Shown here in pieces: positions 8,879-15,665 of a stretch of 64,000 bases of DNA. Location: NCBI GenBank assembly GCA_965246995.1, contig OZ252008.1, positions 682,001 through 746,000 of the forward strand, read 5' to 3'. Source of the stretch: VXRJ01 sp965246995. Its GTDB lineage: Bacteria > Acidobacteriota > Vicinamibacteria > Vicinamibacterales > UBA8438. Position numbers and translations under genes: made by a program. The notes below the pieces were generated by a model, which saw only the letters and a list, made by a program, of their open reading frames with translations, made no database searches and was not told the origin of the DNA. Every line of letters starts with the position of its first letter. The stretch's first letter is position 1.

Positions 8879-9598
8879 ATGCGTCTCGGCGTCAATATCG
8901 ATCACGTCGCCACCGTCCGTCAGGCGCGGCGCGCCCGGGAGCCGGAGCCGATCGCGGCCGCCCTCCTCGCCGAACTGGCGGGCGCGGAAGGGATCACTGT
9001 TCACCTGAGAGGCGATCGTCGCCACATTCAGGAGGGGGATATCGAACTGCTCCGCGAGGTGATTGCCACGAAGCTGAACGTCGAGATGGCGGCGACGGCG
9101 GAAACGGTCGCCATCGCGTCCCGCGTCAAGCCCGATCAGGTCACGCTGGTGCCGGAGCATCCCGACGAGCTGACAACGACGGGGGGTCTTGATGTCGCCG
9201 GTGCTGCGCGCGAGGCGACAACGCGGGCGACTGACAAGCTGACACGGGCGGGTATCGCCGTCAGCCTCTTCATCGACCCCGACCCGGCCCAGGTCCATGC
9301 CGCCCGTGCCAGCGGCGCCAGCGCGATTGAAATCAACACCGGTCCGTACGCCGACGCCCGGTTGGCGAGCGAGGGCAGGATGGCGGTCACGCGGGTGGTC
9401 GAAGTGGCTCGCCTGGCGCACGACGAGGGGCTCGAGGTGCTCGCGGGCCACGGCCTCACCTACGTCAACATCCACGCGATAGCCGCCATTCCGCAGATCG
9501 TCGAGGTGAACATCGGGCATAGCCTGATCGCCCGCGCCGTCCTGGTCGGCATGGAGCGGGCTGTCCGCGAGATGATTGCCCTGCTGAACCCACGTTAG
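8879..9598 (+). CDS. pdxJ: pyridoxine 5'-phosphate synthase
   Basis: PdxJ makes pyridoxine 5'-phosphate from deoxyxylulose 5-phosphate and 3-amino-1-hydroxyacetone phosphate, in the DXP-dependent vitamin B6 route. The 239-residue protein starts MRLGVNIDHVATVRQARR, a hallmark of the family. It has HLRGDRRHIQ, LNVEMA, and the C-terminal GHGLTYVN and VNIGHSLIARA phosphate-binding blocks. It follows glmM after 36 bases on the same strand. No other B6 gene is in the window. Confidence 0.96.
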   Translation: MRLGVNIDHVATVRQARRAREPEPIAAALLAELAGAEGITVHLRGDRRHIQEGDIELLREVIATKLNVEMAATAETVAIASRVKPDQVTLVPEHPDELTTTGGLDVAGAAREATTRATDKLTRAGIAVSLFIDPDPAQVHAARASGASAIEINTGPYADARLASEGRMAVTRVVEVARLAHDEGLEVLAGHGLTYVNIHAIAAIPQIVEVNIGHSLIARAVLVGMERAVREMIALLNPR

Positions 9599-9613
9599 GA
9601 GCCCGCGGGCTGC

Positions 9614-9619
9614 TAGGAT
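9614..9619 (+). promoter_or_regulatory. -10-like TAGGAT before the YHS gene
   Basis: TAGGAT lies 11 bases before the ATG of the YHS gene, in the short gap after pdxJ. It would yield an almost leaderless message. There is no clear -35 element. Confidence 0.4.
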
Positions 9620-9630
9620 CGGGCGATCCG

Positions 9631-9888
9631 ATGTGGGTCTGGCTACTGCGCGGCGTTTTCCTCGTTCTCATCCTCCGTCTCATCTGGCGGTTCGTCTCCG
9701 GGCTGATCGCGGGGGTGCGCGGGGCTCCGTCGGGCGGGCGGCGACCGGTCCGCGGAGGATCGCTGGAGCGCGATCCGGTCTGCGGGACCTACGTCGAACC
9801 GGCTCGGGCACTCACCGCGCACGTGTCGGGCAAGACGCACTACTTCTGTTCGAAGCAGTGCCTGCGGACGTTCCGGAAGACGGCGTGA
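9631..9888 (+). CDS. membrane-anchored YHS-domain protein
   Basis: An 85-residue protein with one N-terminal membrane helix (about residues 4-27), a basic Gly/Arg linker and a YHS domain. The metal-ligand pattern is visible as DPVCGTYV (Cys51), HYFCS (Cys73) and Cys77 followed by a Phe-Arg end. YHS domains bind copper or other soft metals and occur alone or in metal pumps. The role here is unknown. It sits directly upstream of the aldolase (10-base gap), so it may be co-transcribed with the microcompartment genes. Confidence 0.85.
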   Translation: MWVWLLRGVFLVLILRLIWRFVSGLIAGVRGAPSGGRRPVRGGSLERDPVCGTYVEPARALTAHVSGKTHYFCSKQCLRTFRKTA

Positions 9889-9898
9889 CAGGAATCGG

Positions 9899-10795
9899 GT
9901 GACGATGAACGACACGGAAGCGCTGCGGGCCCAGATCGTCGAGGTGGGGCGCCGCTTGCACGAGCGGGCCTACGTCGCGTCGAACGACGGCAACATCAGT
10001 GTCCGCCTCGAGGGCGACCGGATCCTGACGACGCCGAAGAGCGTGTCCAAGGGGTTCATGACGCCCGACATGCTGGTCGTGACCGACCTCGACGGGACAA
10101 AACTGGCAGGGGAGCGCGATCCATCTTCCGAGCTGCCGATGCATCTGGCGGTCTACCGCCGCCGGGACGACATCGGCGCCGTCGTCCATGCGCACCCGCC
10201 GGTGGCGACCGGGTTCGCCGTCGCCGGCATCCCCCTCGACCGCGCGGTCCTCGCCGAGGTGGTGACTACACTCGGCAGCATCCCTATTGCCGATTACGGC
10301 ACGCCTTCCACGCATGAGCTGGCGGATGCCGTCGACCGGCACATCGCGGTGCACGACGGCCTGTTGCTGGCGAACCACGGCGCGATAACGGTGGCGAACC
10401 GGCTGATGCCCGCCTACTACAAGATGGAGACGATCGAGCACTTCGCCCGGATCAGCCTCGTGGCCCGGCTGCTCGGCCGGGAGCGGCTGCTGTCGCGGGA
10501 AGAGGTAAATCGGTTGCAGGAGTTGCGCGGGGTGTACGGTATCGCCGCGCCGGCGCCGATTTGCCCGGAGGGGACTGACGGCATTGTCGCGGGCGAAGAC
10601 GCCGCCTGCCAGACGCTGGAGGCGCCCTCGTCGCCCGATCAGCGCCTGGTCGACGATACGCCGGCACTACCCCGCGGCGCGACGCCGAGAGTGGCTGGCA
10701 GCGGCTCCGGATCGGGCGACGAGGTGGAAATTCGGCTAACATACCGCGAACTTGCGTCCCTCATGGAGGACGCGATTACCCGGTTGCGGCAGTAA
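9899..10795 (+). CDS. class II aldolase (fuculose-phosphate-aldolase-like) with C-terminal encapsulation-like tail
   Basis: The first about 212 residues form a zinc-dependent class II aldolase/adducin domain. Glu79 is in SSELPMH, the zinc ligands are His97 and His99 in VVHAHPP, and His160 is in LLANHGA; NDGNISVR and TTPKSVSKG bind the substrate phosphate in the family. Residues about 216-278 are a low-complexity Pro/Gly/Ser linker. Residues 280-298 form a short amphipathic helix (YRELASLMEDAITRL) of the kind used to target enzymes into BMC shells. GTG 9899 and ATG 9905 are both possible starts. The next genes are shell proteins. Substrate is unknown; fuculose- or rhamnulose-phosphate is the family's usual choice. 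Confidence 0.88.
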   Translation: MTMNDTEALRAQIVEVGRRLHERAYVASNDGNISVRLEGDRILTTPKSVSKGFMTPDMLVVTDLDGTKLAGERDPSSELPMHLAVYRRRDDIGAVVHAHPPVATGFAVAGIPLDRAVLAEVVTTLGSIPIADYGTPSTHELADAVDRHIAVHDGLLLANHGAITVANRLMPAYYKMETIEHFARISLVARLLGRERLLSREEVNRLQELRGVYGIAAPAPICPEGTDGIVAGEDAACQTLEAPSSPDQRLVDDTPALPRGATPRVAGSGSGSGDEVEIRLTYRELASLMEDAITRLRQ

Positions 10796-10825
10796 CAGAC
10801 ATCGCGCGGGCGCGCGGAGGACTAC

Positions 10826-11110
10826 ATGGGCGAAGCGTTGGGCATGGTCGAGACGAAAGGGCTCGTCGCGATGATCGAGGCGGCCGACGCGATGGTCAAG
10901 GCGGCGAAAGTGACCCTCGTCGGCTGGGAGAAGATCGGTGCCGGTTACGTCACCGCCATCGTGCGGGGCGACGTGGCGGCAGTAAAAGCGGCAACCGACG
11001 CGGGTGCCGCGGCGGCCCGCCGGGTAGGCGAGCTGGTGTCGGTCCACGTGATCCCGCGGCCGCACGAGCATCTCGAGGAAACGCTCCCGATCGGCAAGGC
11101 GGGCGAGTAG
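10826..11110 (+). CDS. BMC-H hexameric microcompartment shell protein
   Basis: A single BMC domain of 94 residues, of the PduA/CcmK/EutM type that forms the hexagonal tiles of shell facets. Diagnostic features are the start LGMVETKGL, helix AMIEAADAMVKAA, the pore-lining loop KIGAG (36-40), and VRGDVAAVKAATDAG followed by a VIPRPH turn. It has a good ribosome site (GGAGG, about 7 bases upstream). It is the only hexameric shell gene in the window; a trimeric BMC-T gene was not found. Confidence 0.96.
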   Translation: MGEALGMVETKGLVAMIEAADAMVKAAKVTLVGWEKIGAGYVTAIVRGDVAAVKAATDAGAAAARRVGELVSVHVIPRPHEHLEETLPIGKAGE

Positions 11111-11120
11111 ACGGTAAGCC

Positions 11121-11393
11121 GTGATTCTCGCCAAGGTGGTCGGCACCGTCGTGGCGACCCGCAAGGACGAGCGCCTCGTCGGTTGCAAGTTGCTCCTTGC
11201 GCAGCCGATGGATCCGGGGGGTGAGCCGCGCGGCCACCACCTGGTCGCGGTGGATACCGTCGACGCCGGTGCGGGGGAGACGGTGCTCATCATTACCGGC
11301 AGTTCGGCGCGCATGGCGGAAGGGTTGCGCGATGCGCCCGTCGATGCTGCGATCGTCGGTATCGTCGATTCGGTCGATCTGTTGTCCGACTGA
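11121..11393 (+). CDS. BMC-P pentameric vertex protein (EutN/CcmL family), copy 1
   Basis: A 90-residue EutN/CcmL-type protein that would cap the vertices of a microcompartment shell. Family features are the N-terminal strand ILAKVVGTVVATRKD, the LVGCKLLLAQP block, the central DTVDAGAGETVLII and the C-terminal AIVGIVDSVDL. It starts with GTG 10 bases after the BMC-H stop. It differs enough from the second copy to be a true paralogue and not a recent duplicate. Confidence 0.94.
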   Translation: MILAKVVGTVVATRKDERLVGCKLLLAQPMDPGGEPRGHHLVAVDTVDAGAGETVLIITGSSARMAEGLRDAPVDAAIVGIVDSVDLLSD

Positions 11394-11422
11394 CCCGGTT
11401 CGCGACTCCCGGAGTTCAGATC

Positions 11423-11707
11423 ATGCACCTGGCCCGCGTCGTCGGTAACGTCGTCTCCACGCTGAAGGATCCCGCCCTGGAGGGGCAAAAGCTGCTCCTG
11501 GTGCAGCCGGTGACACCGGACGATGAACCGGCCGGTGCGTCGATGCTGGCGATTGACGCCGCGCAGGCAGGCGTCGGCGAACGGGTGCTTGTCGTCCGCG
11601 ATGGTCGCGCGGCGATCGCGGCGGTTCGGCGATCCGCCGCCCCGGTCGAAGTGGCGATCGTCGGCGTCGTCGATTCGGTGCATGTGGATCAGCGGTCCGG
11701 ACGATGA
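11423..11707 (+). CDS. BMC-P pentameric vertex protein (EutN/CcmL family), copy 2
   Basis: A second 94-residue vertex protein with the same layout (HLARVVGNVVSTLKD, EGQKLLLVQPV, GVGERVLVVRDG, AIVGVVDSV). Several BMC types carry two or three pentamer paralogues, which may form mixed or alternative vertices. Its stop overlaps the start of the following 82-residue Cys-motif gene in ATGA, so the two are likely translated together. Confidence 0.94.
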   Translation: MHLARVVGNVVSTLKDPALEGQKLLLVQPVTPDDEPAGASMLAIDAAQAGVGERVLVVRDGRAAIAAVRRSAAPVEVAIVGVVDSVHVDQRSGR

Positions 11708-11952
11708 CCGCTCCCGCTATTCGTGCTGCCATCGACGCGGCGATCCGCGCGCATCTGGAGGGGCGTCGGGTTGTGCTGCCGCCAGCCACCAAGGCGCCCG
11801 CCCCCTCGCCATCATCGCCTCCCGGTCAGGACGCGAGCCACGCGCGGTTCGCTGACCGCCGGCTTGCTGGCGATCCCCCAGCCGGGCGCTGCGTCATCGA
11901 GCCGTCGGTCGACTGCGTCCACTGCGGTTACTGCCGGTCGCAGGGATACTGA
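11704..11952 (+). CDS. 82-residue BMC-linked protein with N-terminal amphipathic helix and C-terminal Cys cluster
   Basis: No family recognised. Three parts can be seen. Residues 4-19 form a strongly amphipathic helix with Ile/Ala/Leu on one face (AIRAAIDAAIRAHL), like known encapsulation peptides. Residues 24-60 are a Pro/Ser/Ala-rich linker. The C-terminal 20 residues carry Cys63, Cys71, Cys74 and Cys77 (DCVHCGYC), a spacing that could bind zinc or a [4Fe-4S] cluster. Translational coupling to the vertex gene argues for a role inside or at the shell. Coding status is supported by the tight overlap and by structured composition, not by a known homologue. Confidence 0.7.
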   Translation: MTAPAIRAAIDAAIRAHLEGRRVVLPPATKAPAPSPSSPPGQDASHARFADRRLAGDPPAGRCVIEPSVDCVHCGYCRSQGY

Positions 11953-11964
11953 TCGATCGCGTCG

Positions 11965-12648
11965 ATGCCGTCCGCATCCACCTATCCCCGCGGCATCGGC
12001 GTCACGATGCGCCGGATTGGGCGGGCGATCGAGCAGATGGATCTCCCCGCGATCGAGAAGGTGGCGGAAGAGCAGCAGGGCGATCCATTCCAGGTGCTGA
12101 TCGCCACCATGCTGTCTGCGCAAACGAAGGACGCTGTGACGCACGAGGCGTCCACACGCCTGTTCCAGGAAGCATCGACGCCCCGGTCGATGGCGCGGCT
12201 GGATACGGAGACGGTCGAGCGGTTGATCTACCCGGTCAGCTTCTATCGGAACAAGGCGCGCCACGTGAAGGAAGCGTGCCGGCGGCTCGTCTCCGACTTC
12301 GGCGGTCACGTGCCGACGACAATGCGGGAGTTGCTCACACTGCCCGGTGTCGGCCGGAAGACCGCCAACCTGACGCTGATCGTGGCGCACCGGAGCGAGC
12401 GGAACATCTGCGTCGACACACATGTTCACCGGATTGCGAATCGCCTGGGTTGGGTTGCGACCAGTACGCCCGAGCGGACGGAGCTTGCGCTATACGACAC
12501 TGCGCCGCGCCGCTGGTGGGCGTCGATCAACCTCTATCTCGTTACCTGGGGTCAGAACGTCTGCCGACCGGTCTACCCGCTGTGCAACAGCTGTGCGGTT
12601 TCGGACCGCTGCCCCCGGATCGGCGTCACCCGCATCGGCCGTTCATAG
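11965..12648 (+). CDS. nth: endonuclease III (DNA glycosylase/AP lyase)
   Basis: Nth removes oxidised pyrimidines and nicks the abasic site in base excision repair. The helix-hairpin-helix LPGVGRKTANL contains the catalytic lysine and VDTHVHR the catalytic aspartate. The C-terminal [4Fe-4S] ligands are spaced C-x6-C-x2-C-x5-C in CRPVYPLCNSCAVSDRC. At 227 residues it is slightly long, so a start at the internal ATG (12007) is possible. It follows the BMC genes by 12 bases but is functionally unrelated. Confidence 0.95.
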   Translation: MPSASTYPRGIGVTMRRIGRAIEQMDLPAIEKVAEEQQGDPFQVLIATMLSAQTKDAVTHEASTRLFQEASTPRSMARLDTETVERLIYPVSFYRNKARHVKEACRRLVSDFGGHVPTTMRELLTLPGVGRKTANLTLIVAHRSERNICVDTHVHRIANRLGWVATSTPERTELALYDTAPRRWWASINLYLVTWGQNVCRPVYPLCNSCAVSDRCPRIGVTRIGRS

Positions 12649-12710
12649 CGGCGGCGGGGGAGCAGGGTTCGTCAGGCGGCGCGTGGGTGCCCGCGCGATC
12701 CTCCCGTGGA

Positions 12711-12716
12711 TAGAAT
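12711..12716 (+). promoter_or_regulatory. -10-like TAGAAT before queE
   Basis: TAGAAT lies 29 bases before the queE ATG in the 97-base gap after nth. A canonical -35 is not apparent. No preQ1 aptamer-like pseudoknot was seen in this leader. Confidence 0.35.
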
Positions 12717-12745
12717 GCAGGGTTCAAGTTCCGGATCGGGAAGCC

Positions 12746-13387
12746 ATGCTGACGGTCAACGAGATCTTCTATTCGATTCAGGGTGAATCGAGCTTCACCG
12801 GGAAGCCCTGCGTCTTCGTTCGCCTGACCGCCTGTGACCTCCGCTGCCGATGGTGCGACACGGCGTATGCGTTCAACGAGGGGGCATCTGCGTCGGTCGA
12901 CGAAGTCATCGCGCGCGTCGAGGCATACGAGTGTCCACTGGTCGAGATCACCGGTGGCGAGCCGCTGTTGCAGCCTGAGGTGTACCCCTTGATGCAGGCG
13001 TTGCTGGATGGTGGCAAGACGGTTCTGCTCGAGACGGGTGGCCACATCGACATCTCGGACGTGCCGCGCGACGTCGTCAAGGTAGTCGACGTGAAGTGTC
13101 CCGGGAGCGGCGAATCGGATCGCAACGACTGGGACAACCTGGGACGGCTTGCGGCGCATGACGAGGTGAAGTTCGTCATTGCCGGCCGAGCCGACTACGA
13201 GTTCGCACGTGACGTCGTCACGACGCGCCAACTCGCCCAGCGTTGCGCCACGGTGCTCTTCTCGCCGGTTCATGGCGAACTGGATCCCGCTTCACTCTCG
13301 GCGTGGATGTTGGAGGATCACGTTCCAGCGCGGGTGCAGGTGCAGCTCCACAAGTACTTCTGGGGCGCGGAGACCCGTGGCGTCTGA
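12746..13387 (+). CDS. queE: 7-carboxy-7-deazaguanine synthase QueE (radical SAM)
   Basis: QueE is a radical SAM enzyme that contracts carboxy-tetrahydropterin to 7-carboxy-7-deazaguanine on the queuosine route. The cluster ligands Cys30, Cys34 and Cys37 lie in CDLRCRWCD, and EIFYSIQGE, ITGGEPLLQ and VDVKCPGSGE are typical. The ATG at 12746 gives a normal 213-residue protein; the frame remains open upstream into nth but has no family similarity there. It overlaps queC by 11 bases. queD and queF are not in the window. Confidence 0.95.
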   Translation: MLTVNEIFYSIQGESSFTGKPCVFVRLTACDLRCRWCDTAYAFNEGASASVDEVIARVEAYECPLVEITGGEPLLQPEVYPLMQALLDGGKTVLLETGGHIDISDVPRDVVKVVDVKCPGSGESDRNDWDNLGRLAAHDEVKFVIAGRADYEFARDVVTTRQLAQRCATVLFSPVHGELDPASLSAWMLEDHVPARVQVQLHKYFWGAETRGV

Positions 13388-14069
13388 TCCCGTCGCCCGT
13401 CACGCGGTCCTCCTGCTGAGCGGCGGCCTCGACTCGTACACCGCCGGCGCGATCGTGAAGGCGGATGGCTTCGTCCTCCACGCGCTGACGGTCCGGTACG
13501 GCCAGGTGCACGCACAGGAGATCGCCGCGGCACGTTGCGTCGCGGCGGCCCTCGATGTCGAGGAGCACCTGGAGCTGGCGGTAGATCTTTCCGCGGTGGG
13601 CGGTTCGGCGCTGACCGGCGCCGGCGCCGTGCCGAAGGACCGGCCGCTGGACGACGATGCGATTCCGCCGACGTACGTTCCGGCACGCAACACGGTGCTG
13701 CTGTCGCTTGCTCTCGCGTGGGCGGAAGCCCTTGGTGCGACCGACCTCGTAATTGGCGTCAACGCACTCGACTACTCCGGCTATCCCGACTGCCGACCGG
13801 AGTATGTGGAGGCGTTTGAAAGGCTCGCGGCGCTCGCGACGAAGGCGGGCGTCGAGGGCGCGCCCTTCCGCATCCATGCGCCCTTGATCGCGATGACGAA
13901 GACCGAGATCGTCCGCCGTGGCTGCGCATTGGGTCTCGACTACGGATTGACCCGCAGTTGCTACGATCCGCTGCCCGACGGCCGTCCGTGCTCCCGCTGT
14001 GACAGTTGCCGTCTTCGCGCGCGGGGGTTTGCGGAGGCGGGGGTTTCCGATCCGATAGTGGCGCGCTGA
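13377..14069 (+). CDS. queC: 7-cyano-7-deazaguanine synthase QueC
   Basis: QueC converts carboxydeazaguanine to preQ0 with ammonia and ATP. The ATP pyrophosphatase loop LLSGGLDS is at the N-terminus, YVPARNTVLLSLALA and NALDYSGYPDCRPE are conserved blocks, and the C-terminal zinc site is CYDPLPDGRPCSRCDSC. The GTG at 13377 lies within the end of queE and gives the usual short leader before the P-loop, so it was preferred over the longer open frame. It ends 3 bases from the convergent dacB-type gene. Confidence 0.95.
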   Translation: MASDPVARHAVLLLSGGLDSYTAGAIVKADGFVLHALTVRYGQVHAQEIAAARCVAAALDVEEHLELAVDLSAVGGSALTGAGAVPKDRPLDDDAIPPTYVPARNTVLLSLALAWAEALGATDLVIGVNALDYSGYPDCRPEYVEAFERLAALATKAGVEGAPFRIHAPLIAMTKTEIVRRGCALGLDYGLTRSCYDPLPDGRPCSRCDSCRLRARGFAEAGVSDPIVAR

Positions 14070-14072
14070 GCG

Positions 14073-15662
14073 CTACCGTCGAGCGTAGGCGGCGATCGCG
14101 ACGACCGCCGCGTCGATGGCGTCAATCACGTCGCCGGGTGGAACGGCGTAGTTGTTCGCCAGGATCGCGAATGCGATCGGTTGGCCTCCCGTCGGGGCGA
14201 CGTAGCCTGCCAGTGCGCGGACGCGGGTCATGGATCCGGTCTTCGCCCAGACGACGCCGTCGGCGGCGCTGCCGGTCATCCGTCTCCGGAGCGTACCGTC
14301 CCGGCCAGCTATCGGAAGCGCGGTTACGAACCGTTCACGGTGGCGCGGGTCGTGCCACATCCGCGCCAGCACATCCAGCAGCCCGGTAGCGCTCAGCGCG
14401 TTGTAGCGGGACAGACCGGAGCCGTCCGCGATGATTGCCTGCGATCTGCCAATGTCCCACGCTTCCAGCACCGCCGCCGCCACGGCGGGTCCCGTCATGC
14501 CGGTCCCTCCGCTGATCGCGCCCAGATGCTGCAGCAGCGATTCGGCATACAGGTTCTGGCTCCGTTTCATCAGGTCGACCGCGATCGTTGCGAGCGGCTG
14601 CGATTCGTGTCGCAAGAGTGGCCGCAATCGTTGACGCAGGGTCTGTTTCGCCATCGGATCGAACTGATCGATATCTATCGCCGCGCCATCCACCACGATG
14701 CCCGCCTGCCACAGCGCGGCCCGAAGTCCCTGCACGAAGAAGAGGGTAGGATCCGCCACCGCGCCGGTCCGGATCACCGGCGGCGCGCCCACTGGAATCT
14801 GCCCCGTCACGACCAGGGCCGCGCCGTCCGGTCGGCGGATCAGCCGGATATCCGCCTCACCGCCCGGTGGGCTCGTCACTGCTTCGTTGAGCAGTCCCAC
14901 GCCGTTGGGGGCGCCCGGGGTCACGATGGGCGCGTGGATATCGATCCGGGCCGGACTGCCAGGGCGGTCGGCGGGCGCCACAACCACTTCCACCACGTTC
15001 TCGTGCTGCTGCAGCGCGCCGGCGGGCGCGGAGAAAGCAAGCGCCAGGTCGTCCCATGCCCAACCCGCACCCAGGCCGGAGGCGTCCTCCCCTCGCGTTC
15101 CGCCATCGAACACGTCGTCGTCGCCGACGATCCGTCCCGCGATCCGCCGGATCCCCCGCGATCGCAACTCGGTAGCCCAGCGCGCGAAGAGATCCTCAGT
15201 CCCGGGTGCGTTGATCGTCGGATCCCCCGTGCCGCGCACCACCAGGTCGCCCACGATCGTCCCGTCACGGATCTCACCGGCCGCCGAGAGCGTTGTCTCG
15301 AAGCGATGATCCCAGCCGAGCCGCTCGGCGGCGGCGGCCAGGGTTACCACCTTCATGGTGGAGGCGGGTGTCAGCAGGAGATGCGGGTTGTGGGCGTAGA
15401 GCGTCCCCTGTCCGAGCGCGCGCACCTCCACGCTCCAGACCACCGGACCGAGCGTCGTATCGGTGAAGATCGCGTCGAGAATGGGGGCGAGGCGCGCGTC
15501 TGCCCCAGGATCCGCAACGCTATCGGATATCGGGCCGCTCGGGAAGCCGACCGCGGCGGGAACGGTGGCAGTTTCGGGCGGCCTCCGTGCGACGCAGCCC
15601 GTCAGTAGCAGCGTGCAGACGGCGATGCAACCGGCAAGCCGGAGCCGAGTGATCGCGGGCAC
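14073..15662 (-). CDS. dacB: D-alanyl-D-alanine carboxypeptidase/endopeptidase (PBP4, peptidase S13), lipoprotein
   Basis: This is a low-molecular-weight penicillin-binding protein that trims or cuts peptidoglycan cross-links in the periplasm. Active-site motifs are SxxK at 101-104 (ASTMK), the DGSGLSRYN block and the KTG triad in WAKTGSM. A signal sequence ends in a lipobox (LLTGC, Cys23), so it is probably lipid-anchored, which is unusual for soluble PBP4. At 529 residues it has the large S13 insert domain. It is the last gene of a minus-strand run with a Gld-like ABC system, 3 bases from the DUF4340 gene. Confidence 0.93.
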   Translation of the reverse strand: MPAITRLRLAGCIAVCTLLLTGCVARRPPETATVPAAVGFPSGPISDSVADPGADARLAPILDAIFTDTTLGPVVWSVEVRALGQGTLYAHNPHLLLTPASTMKVVTLAAAAERLGWDHRFETTLSAAGEIRDGTIVGDLVVRGTGDPTINAPGTEDLFARWATELRSRGIRRIAGRIVGDDDVFDGGTRGEDASGLGAGWAWDDLALAFSAPAGALQQHENVVEVVVAPADRPGSPARIDIHAPIVTPGAPNGVGLLNEAVTSPPGGEADIRLIRRPDGAALVVTGQIPVGAPPVIRTGAVADPTLFFVQGLRAALWQAGIVVDGAAIDIDQFDPMAKQTLRQRLRPLLRHESQPLATIAVDLMKRSQNLYAESLLQHLGAISGGTGMTGPAVAAAVLEAWDIGRSQAIIADGSGLSRYNALSATGLLDVLARMWHDPRHRERFVTALPIAGRDGTLRRRMTGSAADGVVWAKTGSMTRVRALAGYVAPTGGQPIAFAILANNYAVPPGDVIDAIDAAVVAIAAYARR

Positions 15663-15665
15663 GGA

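Noticed and set aside
12649..12745. preQ1 riboswitch before queE
   Set aside because: No short pseudoknot-forming stem with an A-rich tail was found; only a -10-like element is visible.
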